Assembly: GCF_900100275.1 (NCBI RefSeq)
Contig: NZ_FNET01000023.1
Location: forward strand, 1-64,000
DNA from: Lentzea albidocapillata subsp. violacea
GTDB lineage: Bacteria; Actinomycetota; Actinomycetes; Mycobacteriales; Pseudonocardiaceae
DNA: 64,000 bases
Direction: 5' to 3'
Of this stretch, positions 51,560 to 60,308 are shown in pieces (the stretch's first letter is position 1; each line of letters begins with the position of its first letter). A model generated the notes under the pieces. It had not been told where the DNA came from. It saw only the letters and a program-made list of their open reading frames with translations, and made no database searches. The position numbers were made by a program, and so were the translations under genes.

Positions 51560-52108
51560 TCAGTCGACTGCCTTCCAGCCGTCGGCCAGCAGCTGCCGGG
51601 TCTCCCCCAGCAGCTGCGGCAGCACCTTGGTGTGCCCGATGACCGGCATGAAGTTCGCGTCCCCACCCCACCGCGGCACCACGTGCTGGTGCAGGTGGGC
51701 GGCGATCCCCGCCCCGGCGACGACGCCCTGGTTCATGCCGATGTTGAACCCGTGCGGCGCCGCCACGTGCCGCGCGACCTTCATGGCCCGCTGCGTGAAC
51801 GCGGCGAGCTCCGCGGTCTCCGTGACCGTCAGCTCCGGGTAGTCCGCCACGTGCCGGTACGGCAGCACCATCAGGTGACCGGGGTTGTACGGGTACAGGT
51901 TCAGCAACGCGAAGACCTCGGCCCCGCGCGCGATGATCAGACCGTCGGCGTCGGACAGGTCGACCACGCGGCAGAACGGGCAGCCGGCGGGCTCGTCGCC
52001 GTCGGCCTTGCCCGCGCCCTGCACGTACGACAGGCGGTGCGGGGTCCACAGGCGCTGCAACGCGTCGTGGACCCCCACACCGGCCTGCTCGGAGAACTCA
52101 GGCGTCAC
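51560..52108 (-). CDS. HIT-domain protein (Ap4A phosphorylase type)
   Basis: This 182-residue histidine-triad protein has the active-site HLHQHVVPR near residue 140. The N-terminal CPFCRVV zinc-type pair and GHLMVLPYRHVADY are typical of actinobacterial diadenosine tetraphosphate phosphorylases (Rv2613c type). GTG 52108 overlaps the thrS stop by GTGA. The order thrS-hit normally continues to pgsA, but here an XRE gene, a small membrane gene and a repeat intervene. Confidence 0.9.
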   Translation of the reverse strand: MTPEFSEQAGVGVHDALQRLWTPHRLSYVQGAGKADGDEPAGCPFCRVVDLSDADGLIIARGAEVFALLNLYPYNPGHLMVLPYRHVADYPELTVTETAELAAFTQRAMKVARHVAAPHGFNIGMNQGVVAGAGIAAHLHQHVVPRWGGDANFMPVIGHTKVLPQLLGETRQLLADGWKAVD

Positions 52109-54153
52109 GAGAGCAGTTCCGCCGTGGGCGAGGCGTTCTCGCGACGGCCGACCCACTCGACGATCTGCTCGACCGCCCGCTCCACCGGCACGCCGTTGAT
52201 CTGCGTGCCGTCGCGGAACCGGAACGACACCGCGTTCGCCTCCACGTCCTTGGCGCCGGCCAGGAGCATGAACGGCACCTTCTGCATGGTGTGGTTGCGG
52301 ATCTTCTTCTGCATGCGGTCGTCGGACGCGTCCACGTCGACCCGGATGCCGGCCTTCTTCAACACGTCGCGCACCGCGAACAGGTGGTCGGCGTTCTCGG
52401 ACGTCACCGGGATGCCCATGACCTGCACCGGCGCGAGCCACGCCGGGAACGCGCCCGCGTAGTGCTCGGTCAGCACGCCGAAGAAGCGCTCGACCGAGCC
52501 GAACAGCGCGCGGTGGATCATGACCGGGCGCTGGCGGGAGCCGTCCGGGCCGGTGTACTCCAGTTCGAACTTCTCGGGCAGCATGAAGTCGAGCTGGATG
52601 GTCGACATCTGCCAGGTGCGGCCGAGCGCGTCCCGCGCCTGCACGGAGATCTTCGGGCCGTAGAACGCGGCGCCACCGGGGTCGGGCACGAGCTCGAGAC
52701 CGGACTCCTCGGCGACCGAGGCGAGCGTCGTGGTCGCCTCCTCCCAGATGTCGTCCGGGCCGACGAACTTCTCCGGGTTCTTGGTGGAGAGCTCCAGGTA
52801 GAAGTCGTTCAGGCCGTAGTCGCGCAGCAGGTCCAGCACGAACGTCAGCAGCGACTTCAGCTCGTCGCGGACCTGGTCGCGCGAGCAGAAGATGTGCGCG
52901 TCGTCCTGCGTCATGCCGCGCACCCTGGTCAGGCCGTGCACCACGCCGGACTTCTCGTACCGGTAGACGCCGCCGAACTCGAACATGCGCAGCGGCAGCT
53001 CGCGGTAGGACCGGCCACGCGCCTTGAAGATGAGGTCGTGGAACGGGCAGTTCATCGGCTTGAGGTAGTAGTCCTGGCCGGGCTTGCGGACCGTGCCGTC
53101 CTCGTTGAACTCGGCGTCGAGGTGCATCGCCGGGTACATGCCGTCCTTGTACCAGTCCAGGTGACCGGAGACCTCGAACAGCTTGCCCTTGGTGATGTGC
53201 GGCGAGTAGACGAACTCGTAGCCCTCTTCGGTGTGCCGCTGGCGGGAGTAGTCCTCCATGGCCTTGCGGATGATGCCGCCCTTGGGGTGGAACACCACCA
53301 GGCCGGAGCCGATCTCGTCCGGGAACGAGAACAGGTCGAGCTCGACACCGAGCTTGCGGTGGTCGCGGCGCTCGGCCTCGGCCAGGCGCTCCAGGTAGAG
53401 GTCCTGGGCCTCCTGCGACTCCCACGCGGTGCCGTAGATGCGCTGCAGCTGCGGGTTGTTCTCGTTGCCGCGCCAGTACGCGGCGGCCACGCGGGTCAGC
53501 TTGAACGCCGGGATGTGCTTGGTGGTCGGCACGTGCGGGCCGCGGCACAGGTCGCCCCAGACCTGCTCACCGGAGCGCGGGTCGAGGTTGTCGTAGATCG
53601 TCAGCTCGCCGCCGCCGACCTCCATGATCTCGCTGGTGTCGACGTCGCTCTTGATGTCGACGAGTTCCAGCTTGAACGGCTCCTTGGCCAGTTCGGCCTT
53701 CGCGGAGTCGATCGACTCGACGACGCGGCGCGAGAACCGCTGCGAGGACTTGATGATCTGCTTCATGCGCTTCTCGAGCGCCTGCAGGTCCTCGGGCGTG
53801 AAGGGCTTCTCGACCTGGAAGTCGTAGTAGAAGCCGTCCTTCACGGGCGGGCCGATGCCGAGCTTGGCCTCGGGGAACTGCTGCTGCACGGCCTGTGCCA
53901 GCACGTGCGCGGCCGAGTGGCGGACGACGCTGCGGCCGTCCTCGGTGTCCGCGGCCACGGCCTCGACCTCGACGTCGACCTGCGGGGTCCACGACAGGTC
54001 GCGCAGGTGGCCCTCGGCGTCGCGCACGACGACGATCGCGTCGGAGCCCTTGCCGGGGAGACCGGCTTCGCGCACGGCCGTGCCCGCCGTCGTCCCAGCC
54101 GGAACCACCACGCGCGGCGGGTTCTGGGCGACTGCTGGGCGCGACTCGGACAC
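52105..54153 (-). CDS. thrS: Threonyl-tRNA synthetase
   Basis: This 682-residue class II synthetase has a degenerate TGS-like N-terminus (1-65). The editing domain contains HSAAHVLAQAV and DLCRGPHVPTT. The catalytic core contains YLKPMNCPFHDLIF, FGGVYRYEKSGVVHGLTRVRGMTQDDAHIFC and GSVERFFGVLTEHY, and an anticodon-binding domain ends the protein. GTG 54153 is preceded by AGGAG. Length is normal for actinobacteria. Confidence 0.97.
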   Translation of the reverse strand: MSESRPAVAQNPPRVVVPAGTTAGTAVREAGLPGKGSDAIVVVRDAEGHLRDLSWTPQVDVEVEAVAADTEDGRSVVRHSAAHVLAQAVQQQFPEAKLGIGPPVKDGFYYDFQVEKPFTPEDLQALEKRMKQIIKSSQRFSRRVVESIDSAKAELAKEPFKLELVDIKSDVDTSEIMEVGGGELTIYDNLDPRSGEQVWGDLCRGPHVPTTKHIPAFKLTRVAAAYWRGNENNPQLQRIYGTAWESQEAQDLYLERLAEAERRDHRKLGVELDLFSFPDEIGSGLVVFHPKGGIIRKAMEDYSRQRHTEEGYEFVYSPHITKGKLFEVSGHLDWYKDGMYPAMHLDAEFNEDGTVRKPGQDYYLKPMNCPFHDLIFKARGRSYRELPLRMFEFGGVYRYEKSGVVHGLTRVRGMTQDDAHIFCSRDQVRDELKSLLTFVLDLLRDYGLNDFYLELSTKNPEKFVGPDDIWEEATTTLASVAEESGLELVPDPGGAAFYGPKISVQARDALGRTWQMSTIQLDFMLPEKFELEYTGPDGSRQRPVMIHRALFGSVERFFGVLTEHYAGAFPAWLAPVQVMGIPVTSENADHLFAVRDVLKKAGIRVDVDASDDRMQKKIRNHTMQKVPFMLLAGAKDVEANAVSFRFRDGTQINGVPVERAVEQIVEWVGRRENASPTAELLS

Positions 54154-54189
54154 GGTGACTCCTACGTTCGAGATGGTGGGGTGTTCGGA

Positions 54190-54681
54190 TCAGATGTTAT
54201 CGGTGCTCAATACGGACATGACGATCGCGTCGTGGAAGACGCCGTCCCAGAGCAGGGCGTCCCTCAGCCGGCCCTCCTCGCGGAAGCCGAGCTTCCGGTA
54301 GACGTGGATGGCCCGGTCGTTGAAGTCGTACACCTCCAGATCGACCCGGTGGAGCCCTCGCTCGTGAAACGCGTGGTCGAGAACGTGCTTCAGCGCGAGC
54401 GAGCCGTAGCCCTTGCCGAAGCCGTCCCACAACGCGATCCGCACACCCGCCGACCGGTTGTGCGGATTGATCGTGAGAACGACCTCGCCGAGGAACTTCC
54501 CGTCCTCGGTAATCGCACGGGTGTAGCGGTTCGGATCGTTCAGCGTCCGCTCGATGTAGGCCTCGTAATCCTCCAGCGTGAACGTCGCGTGAGTACCGGT
54601 CAGCCGGTTGACCTCGTCGTCGTTCGGCCGGGACGCGGCCATCTCGGCGGCGAACTCCTTGCGCAGAGGTACGAGTTCCAT
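54190..54681 (-). CDS. GNAT-family N-acetyltransferase (RimJ/RimL type)
   Basis: This 163-residue acetyltransferase has VRIALWDGFGKGYGSLALKHVLDHAF (acetyl-CoA loop) and NDRAIHVYRKLGFREEGRLRDA, as in RimJ/RimL-like or spermidine acetyltransferases. The acceptor is unknown. ATG 54681 was chosen because the domain begins directly after it; upstream codons are Arg-rich. Confidence 0.82.
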   Translation of the reverse strand: MELVPLRKEFAAEMAASRPNDDEVNRLTGTHATFTLEDYEAYIERTLNDPNRYTRAITEDGKFLGEVVLTINPHNRSAGVRIALWDGFGKGYGSLALKHVLDHAFHERGLHRVDLEVYDFNDRAIHVYRKLGFREEGRLRDALLWDGVFHDAIVMSVLSTDNI

Positions 54682-54821
54682 GCACCGATTGAAGCCGGTG
54701 CGCGCAAGCGGATTCCGGCCGCGATACCTACGTACACGCTTCTGAGTGGTTTTTCGGATGCGGTCGAGCGCCCAGGGCGAGCACTCTGTTGTCTCCCGGC
54801 CCGCCGAATGGAGCATCGATC

Positions 54822-55136
54822 ATGTCCGACCTGGTCGTCGAATGCCCGGTACGCCTCACCGAGTCCAACCGGGACGAACTGCGCCTGCTCTACGCCGATC
54901 TCCGCGACCACTACGCACGCCGCGACGCCCGCAACGGCACGCGCACGACGTTGCACTTCCTGTGGACCGGAGTCCTGGACGACGAGCTCTTCGGCGCGAC
55001 CTATGCCGACCAGCGGCACGTTTTCGCTGGCTCCAGGCCCGTCATGAACTCAAGGCGCGACTCCGAAGGACTTCAGGAAACGAACAGGTGGCTGTCAGCC
55101 CCAGCTCAGCCGAACGGCGCATCGTTGAGGACATGA
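54822..55136 (+). CDS. Hypothetical 104-residue protein
   Basis: The protein begins MSDLVVECPVRLTESNRDELRLLY and is rich in Arg and Asp, with no known domain. GGAGC precedes ATG 54822, and its stop overlaps the next start by ATGA, which supports it as a real coupled gene. Its C-terminus (from about residue 65) has a composition unlike the rest. No function can be assigned. Confidence 0.5.
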   Translation: MSDLVVECPVRLTESNRDELRLLYADLRDHYARRDARNGTRTTLHFLWTGVLDDELFGATYADQRHVFAGSRPVMNSRRDSEGLQETNRWLSAPAQPNGASLRT

Positions 55137-55570
55137 GCGAGCAGGGACAGACGCCTCCACCGCAGGAGCCGTCCAGCGACGAACCGCAGGCCGCCCAGCC
55201 TGCACCGGACCAGGCAACGACCCCGCTGCCGGCCGACGCGCCGGCCACGCCTGGTCAGCAGCCCACCACACCGGCGGCCACAGCAGCGGAAGCACCGACC
55301 CCACCTCCAGCGGCCGCCGTGCCCGCGGGTCCAGGCCGGGGACGGCGTTTCGTGCGGCACCGCGCCACGCAGCTGGTCGCCGTGGGCCTGCTGGGGCTCG
55401 TCCTCGGCGGCGGCATCGTGGGAGCGGTCGCCGCCAACCGCTTCGACGACCGCGGCGGCCCGGGCCACATGCGGATGTACGAGCGCGGCGAACGTGGGCC
55501 CGACCGCGGCAACGACCGGTTCGAGCAGCGCGGCCCGTTCAACGACCGAGGCGACCGCTTCGAGCGGTGA
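55133..55570 (+). CDS. Single-pass membrane protein with Pro-rich and Arg/Asp/Gly-rich tails
   Basis: The 145 residues comprise an N-terminal 65-residue Pro/Ala/Thr/Gln-rich stretch, a basic patch GRGRRFVRHR, one helix (TQLVAVGLLGLVLGGGIVGAVAA), and an outside tail dominated by Arg, Asp, Gly and Phe (DRGNDRFEQRGPFNDRGDRF). It looks like a cell-envelope protein with disordered ends. The ATG at 55133 overlaps the upstream stop. Confidence 0.7.
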   Translation: MSEQGQTPPPQEPSSDEPQAAQPAPDQATTPLPADAPATPGQQPTTPAATAAEAPTPPPAAAVPAGPGRGRRFVRHRATQLVAVGLLGLVLGGGIVGAVAANRFDDRGGPGHMRMYERGERGPDRGNDRFEQRGPFNDRGDRFER

Positions 55571-55576
55571 CCGACC

Positions 55577-55627
55577 GAGCGCACGCCCAGCGAACATCCG
55601 ATCCCCGACGGCGCTGGGCGTGCGCTC
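55577..55627 (+). terminator. Terminator after the membrane protein gene
   Basis: A perfect 16-bp stem (55577-55592 with 55612-55627) and 19-base loop start 6 bases after the stop codon. Confidence 0.8.
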
Positions 55628-55637
55628 CCCAAAACCA

Positions 55638-55692
55638 GGAACGCGCGTCACGGACGGATTAGTCCCCCTCGTTCAGCCGTGACGTGCGTTCC
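55638..55692 (-). terminator. Terminator after the acyl-CoA synthetase gene
   Basis: GGAACGCGCGTCACGG pairs with CCGTGACGTGCGTTCC (one mismatch) 9 bases beyond the synthetase stop. The two adjacent hairpins insulate convergent units. Confidence 0.75.
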
Positions 55693-55701
55693 GCCCACTG
55701 C

Positions 55702-57345
55702 CTAGTGGGCCTGCGGCCCGAGCCGGATCGCCAGCAGCTGACGCCGCAGCACCTTCCCGGTCGCGTTGCGCGGCAACTGCGGCACCACGACGACCTCGCG
55801 CGGGACCTTGTGCCGAGCGAGCCGGGTGCGCACGAACTCGCGCAGCTCCCGCACGTCGATGCGCGCCCCGGCGACCGGCACCACGAACGCGCGCAGCCGT
55901 TGCCCGTACTCGGGATCCGGCACGCCGAGCACCGCCGCGTCGCGCACCCGGTAGTGCGTCATGAGCAGGTTCTCGACCTCGACCGGGTACACGTTCTCGC
56001 CGCCGGAGACGATCATGTCGTCCTCGCGGCCGTCGAAGTAGAGACGGCCGCTGGGGTCGAAGTGCCCGAGGTCGCCGGTCGCGACGAGCCCGTCGATGGA
56101 CTCCTTCTGCGTGCCGTCCGTGTAGAGGTCGACGGTGAGCGATCCGCGCACGTAGATCTTGCCCGTCACGAACGACCGCGTGATGCGGTTGCCCTCGGCG
56201 TCGTAGATGCGCACGACGCAGTTGTGCGGTGGCAGGCCGACGCTGGACGGCGCGGCCGCGAGGTCCTCCGGGGTGGCGATCGTGGCGACCGCGACTTCCG
56301 TTGAGCCGTAGAGGTTGTAGAGCACCGGTCCCAGCACGGCCTGGGTGCGTTCGACGAGGTCCGTCGTGATCGGCGCGCCCGAGGAGAACACGACGTTCAG
56401 GTGCGAGAGGTCGAACGAGTCGATCACGTGCCGGTCGAGTTCCATGATCCGCTGCAGCATCGTCGGCACCAGGACGAGCGTCGTACAGCGCTGGCCCTGC
56501 ACCGACCACAGCGTCTTGCGCGGGTCGAAACGGCGGTGCAGCACCGCGCGCGAACCCAGCGACATCGCGAGCGTCAGGTGCGAGTAGCCGACGGAGTGGA
56601 AGATCGGCGCGGCGATGAACGTCGACTCGCCCGAGCTCATCGGGATGCGGTCGAGGAAGTCCGACGCGGTCAGCACCGACTTGATCTCGCGGGCCGTGCC
56701 CTTGGGCGTGCCGGTCGTGCCGGACGTCAGCTGGATCACGACACCCGGTTCGCGCGGCGGTTCGAGTTCGCCGCGCGGCGCCTTGGCCACGAGCTGGTCC
56801 AGTGTCGGCGTGCGACGGTCCAGTCCGTCGCGCGACCACGAGAGCCAGCGCGGAATCGACGGCGGCAGCTGGTGGAACAGCGGCGTGAACTCCTCGTCGT
56901 GAATGACGAGCGACGCGCGTTCACGTTCCAGGAGGTCCAGGACGACCGGGGCGGCGAACCCGGTGTTCACCAGCAGCACGCGGACGCCGAGTTTCGCGCA
57001 CGCCAGCAGCGACTCGACCATGCCGCGGTGGTTGCGGCACATCAGCGCGACGATGTGCGTGTGCTGGATGCCCAGCGAGCGCAGGCCCTGCGCGATCGCG
57101 GTCGAACGCCGGTCGAGCTGGCGGTAGGTGACGGATCCCCGTTCGTCGACGACGGCGATGCCGTCCGGGTTCAGCCGGACGGAACGGCGCAGCGCCGTGA
57201 CGTTCGGCCCCCAGACCTTGACCTCTTTCAACGCCTGCACGGACATCTTGAAGTTCGTGAGACTCACCATGCCCGCGGCGGACAAGACACGGAGTGAGTG
57301 CACCCGGCCCATGGCGTCGCGAAACACCTTGCGCAACCCTGGCAT
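55702..57345 (-). CDS. Acyl-CoA synthetase (AMP-binding, FadD-like)
   Basis: This 547-residue adenylating enzyme has the P-loop QLTSGTTGTPKGT, motif LYNLYGSTEVA, ATGDLGHFD with the ribose-binding Asp, and the C-terminal Lys in PRNATGKVLRR. It resembles actinobacterial FadD12-like long or medium-chain acyl-CoA ligases. ATG 57345 has GAGGAG upstream. It follows the FadR-type regulator gene by 121 bases, with an operator-like site between. Confidence 0.9.
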   Translation of the reverse strand: MPGLRKVFRDAMGRVHSLRVLSAAGMVSLTNFKMSVQALKEVKVWGPNVTALRRSVRLNPDGIAVVDERGSVTYRQLDRRSTAIAQGLRSLGIQHTHIVALMCRNHRGMVESLLACAKLGVRVLLVNTGFAAPVVLDLLERERASLVIHDEEFTPLFHQLPPSIPRWLSWSRDGLDRRTPTLDQLVAKAPRGELEPPREPGVVIQLTSGTTGTPKGTAREIKSVLTASDFLDRIPMSSGESTFIAAPIFHSVGYSHLTLAMSLGSRAVLHRRFDPRKTLWSVQGQRCTTLVLVPTMLQRIMELDRHVIDSFDLSHLNVVFSSGAPITTDLVERTQAVLGPVLYNLYGSTEVAVATIATPEDLAAAPSSVGLPPHNCVVRIYDAEGNRITRSFVTGKIYVRGSLTVDLYTDGTQKESIDGLVATGDLGHFDPSGRLYFDGREDDMIVSGGENVYPVEVENLLMTHYRVRDAAVLGVPDPEYGQRLRAFVVPVAGARIDVRELREFVRTRLARHKVPREVVVVPQLPRNATGKVLRRQLLAIRLGPQAH

Positions 57346-57457
57346 CAACAGCTCCTCGCGCTGCAAGTCCCCGAGGTATTCGGACGGTAACTGTCCGCAA
57401 GGCTCTCGCCAAGGGTTGTTCGATGCGGAATCTGCATGACAACACGACATTCTACCC

Positions 57458-57471
57458 TGCAAACGTTTACA
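57458..57471. promoter_or_regulatory. LacI/cre-like operator upstream of the acyl-CoA synthetase
   Basis: TGCAAACGTTTACA is palindromic at 12 of 14 positions and fits the LacI-family pattern TGNAAACGTTTNCA. It overlaps the stop of the FadR-type gene and lies 113 bases upstream of the synthetase start. No LacI gene is in the window. Confidence 0.45.
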
Positions 57472-58168
57472 CGGACAGGAAGCCGCGCAACAACGAAGCC
57501 GTGCCGTCGAGGTGTTCGGCCATCGCCTGCCGGGCCGCGCCGGGGTCTCCGTCCAAAATGGAGGCGATGACGCGTTCGTGCTGGGCGTTGGAGTGCGCGA
57601 GGTTCGGTTCGAGCAGCGGGATGTGGTCCAGCAGCTCGTTCGCGCGCATCCGCGACTCGGCGACGGCGGCGGTCAGCGCGGCGGACCCGGTGACCTCGGC
57701 GATCGCCAGGTGCAGCCGCGAGTCCTTGCGCCGGTATTCCGCGAGCGTCGAGGTGGAAGCCTCTTCCAGCCGGGCGCGCAGCCCCCGTCGTTCGGCGGGG
57801 CCCAGGGACCGTCCCGCCGCGGTCTCGGCGGCACCGGTCTCCAGCACCCTGCGCAACGTCAGCACGTCGTGGAGGTCGCCGAAGTCCTTGGCGGGCGCGG
57901 ACTTCGGCAGCACCTCGTTGACGAACGTGCCGCCGTACCGCCCCCTTCGGGACTCGACGTAATGGTTCTCCTGCAACGACCTGATGGCCTCGCGCACGGT
58001 CACCCGGCTCACGCCGAGCCGGGTGGCCAGGTCCCGTTCGGACGGCAGCCGCTCACCCGGCGCGACGACGCCGAGCCGGATGGACTGCATGAGCCGTTCG
58101 ACGGTCTCCTCGAAGGCGTTGCCCGCCCGCACCGGGCGGAACAACGCCTCCTGCGCGTGTTCGGCCAC
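57467..58168 (-). CDS. FadR-subfamily GntR regulator
   Basis: This 233-residue regulator has a winged helix at about 20-85 (PGERLPSERDLATRLGVSRVTVREAIRSLQ) and a C-terminal FCD ligand domain with metal-type His residues (DSRLHLAIAEVTG, HERVIASILDGD). It starts 2 bases after the SDR stop, as the last gene of the amine-catabolic operon, and probably represses it. Confidence 0.92.
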   Translation of the reverse strand: MAEHAQEALFRPVRAGNAFEETVERLMQSIRLGVVAPGERLPSERDLATRLGVSRVTVREAIRSLQENHYVESRRGRYGGTFVNEVLPKSAPAKDFGDLHDVLTLRRVLETGAAETAAGRSLGPAERRGLRARLEEASTSTLAEYRRKDSRLHLAIAEVTGSAALTAAVAESRMRANELLDHIPLLEPNLAHSNAQHERVIASILDGDPGAARQAMAEHLDGTASLLRGFLSV

Positions 58169-58170
58169 GG

Positions 58171-58938
58171 CTAGAGCGGTGTCACGTACGCGCCGGCGAT
58201 GCCGCCGTCCACGAGGAAGTTCGACGCCGTCATGAAAGACGAGTCGTCGGACGCCAGAAACGCGACGGCGGCGGCGATTTCCTCGGGTTCGGCGAACCGG
58301 CCGAGCGGTACGTGCACGAGACGCCGTGCGGCCCGCTCCGGGTCCTTCGCGAACAGCTCCCGCAAGAGTGGGGTGTTGACAGGTCCGGGGGAAAGCGCAT
58401 TCACCCGGATGCCCTCGCGCGCGAACTGCACGCCGAGCTCACGTGACATCGCGAGCACGCCGCCCTTCGACGCCGTGTACGAGATCTGCGACGTCGCCGC
58501 ACCCATCGTCGCCACGAACGACGCGGTGTTGATGATCGACCCCTTGCCGCCTGCCTGCATGTGCGGGATGGCGTACTTGCAACACAAATAAACCGACGTG
58601 AGGTTCACCTTCTGGACGCGCTCCCACGCCTCGATGCCCGTGGTGAGGATCGAGTCGTCGTCAGGCGGCGAGATACCGGCGTTGTTGAACGCGATGTCCA
58701 GCTTGCCGTAAGTGTCCACAGTGGTCTGGAACAGAGCTTTGACCTGTTCCTCGTCGGTCACGTCGACCTGGACGAACAGCCCGCCCGCCTCGTCCGCGGC
58801 CGCCTTGCCGCTCGCGGGGTCCAGATCGGCGACGACGACCTTCGCGCCCTCGCTCGCGAACCTGCGCACGGTCGCGAGTCCGATGCCACTGGCGCCACCT
58901 GTCACGACGGCCACGCGGCCTTCGAGTCGCTGCACCAT
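58171..58938 (-). CDS. Short-chain dehydrogenase/reductase
   Basis: This 255-residue Rossmann enzyme has the cofactor motif TGGASGIG, NNAG, and the active-site residues Ser, Tyr and Lys in the YTASKGG region. ADLDPA after the second strand suggests NAD(H) preference. In related actinobacterial operons it accompanies a GlnA-like ligase and aldehyde dehydrogenase. The exact substrate is unknown. The start is ATG 58938 with GGAGA upstream. Confidence 0.9.
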   Translation of the reverse strand: MVQRLEGRVAVVTGGASGIGLATVRRFASEGAKVVVADLDPASGKAAADEAGGLFVQVDVTDEEQVKALFQTTVDTYGKLDIAFNNAGISPPDDDSILTTGIEAWERVQKVNLTSVYLCCKYAIPHMQAGGKGSIINTASFVATMGAATSQISYTASKGGVLAMSRELGVQFAREGIRVNALSPGPVNTPLLRELFAKDPERAARRLVHVPLGRFAEPEEIAAAVAFLASDDSSFMTASNFLVDGGIAGAYVTPL

Positions 58939-58955
58939 CTTTGTGTCTCCTTGGA

Positions 58956-60308
58956 TCAGGTTGCGATGAAGACGTTCTTGACTTCGGTGAAGGCGTCGAG
59001 CGCGTCCGGTCCCAGCTCGCGACCGAGCCCGGACTGCTTCACGCCACCGAACGGCGTCCAGTAGCGGACGGACGAATGCGAGTTCACCGACAGGTTTCCG
59101 GCCTCGACGGCCCGCGAGACGCGGATCGCGCGACCGACGTCGCTGGTCCAGATCGACCCGGACAGCCCGTACTCGGAGTCGTTCGCGATCCGGATCGCGT
59201 CGGCCTCGTCGGTGAACGGCAGCACGACGACGACCGGTCCGAAGATCTCCTCGGTGACCGTCGCGTGGTCCGCGGGTGGCGTCAGGACCGTGGGCGGGAA
59301 CCAGAATCCGGGCCCGTCCGGCGCCGTACCGCGGAACGCGACGTGGGTGTCGTCCGGGACGTAGGACGCGACCTTGCCGAGGTGCGCCGCGGTGATGAGC
59401 GGCCCCATCTCGGTCGCCTCGTCGCCGGGCTCGCCGACCCGCACGCCCTGGACCGCGGGCTCCAGCAGTTCCATGAACCTGTCGTAGACGCTGGCCTGCA
59501 CCAGGATCCGCGAACGGGCACAGCAGTCCTGCCCCGCGTTGTCGAACACCCCGGACGGCGCCGTGGCAGCGGCCTTCTCCAGGTCGGAGTCCGCGAAGAC
59601 GATGTTCGCCGACTTGCCGCCCAGCTCCAGCGTCACCCGCTTCACCTGGTTCGCGCAGCCGGCCATGATCTGCTTGCCGACCTCGGTCGAGCCGGTGAAG
59701 ACGACCTTGCGCACCAACGGATGCGTGACGAACCGGTTGCCGACGACGCTGCCCTTGCCCGGCAGCACCTGGAACACGCCCTCCGGCAGGCCCGCCTCCA
59801 GCGCGAGCTCACCGAGCCGGATCGCGGTCAGGGGCGTGACCTCGGCGGGCTTGAGCACGACCGTGTTGCCGGCGGCCAGCGCGGGCGCGAACCCCCAGCC
59901 CGCGATGGGCATCGGGAAGTTCCAGGGAACGATCACGCCGACGACGCCGAGCGGTTCGTGGAACGTGACGTCGAGCCCGCCCGCCACCGGGATCTGCTTG
60001 CCGAACAACCGTTCCGGCGCGGCCGAGTAGTACTGCAGCACGTCGCGGACGTTGCCGGCCTCCCACCGCGCGTTGCCGATGGTGTGGCCGGAGTTCTCGA
60101 CCTCCAGCCGTGCCAGTTCCTCGACGTGCGCGTCGACGACCTCCGCGAACTTCCGCAGCAGCCTCGCGCGATCACCGGGGGCAACGTTGCGCCAGCTCTC
60201 GAACGCGTTCTGCGCCCGGCCGATCGCCGCGTCCGTGTCACCGAGGGTGGTGTGCGGTACGGACCGCACGATCTTCTCGGTGGCGGGGTTGATGACGTCA
60301 AAGGTCAC
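58956..60308 (-). CDS. Aldehyde dehydrogenase (probable gamma-glutamyl-aminoaldehyde dehydrogenase)
   Basis: This 450-residue NAD(P)-dependent enzyme has VPWNFPMPIAGW, the Glu in TLELGGKSANIVF and the nucleophile Cys in NAGQDCCARSR. The operon places it after the gamma-glutamyl ligase, so it likely oxidises a gamma-glutamyl-aminoaldehyde, the PuuC role. The start is GTG 60308, overlapping the hydrolase stop by GTGA. Confidence 0.9.
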   Translation of the reverse strand: MTFDVINPATEKIVRSVPHTTLGDTDAAIGRAQNAFESWRNVAPGDRARLLRKFAEVVDAHVEELARLEVENSGHTIGNARWEAGNVRDVLQYYSAAPERLFGKQIPVAGGLDVTFHEPLGVVGVIVPWNFPMPIAGWGFAPALAAGNTVVLKPAEVTPLTAIRLGELALEAGLPEGVFQVLPGKGSVVGNRFVTHPLVRKVVFTGSTEVGKQIMAGCANQVKRVTLELGGKSANIVFADSDLEKAAATAPSGVFDNAGQDCCARSRILVQASVYDRFMELLEPAVQGVRVGEPGDEATEMGPLITAAHLGKVASYVPDDTHVAFRGTAPDGPGFWFPPTVLTPPADHATVTEEIFGPVVVVLPFTDEADAIRIANDSEYGLSGSIWTSDVGRAIRVSRAVEAGNLSVNSHSSVRYWTPFGGVKQSGLGRELGPDALDAFTEVKNVFIAT

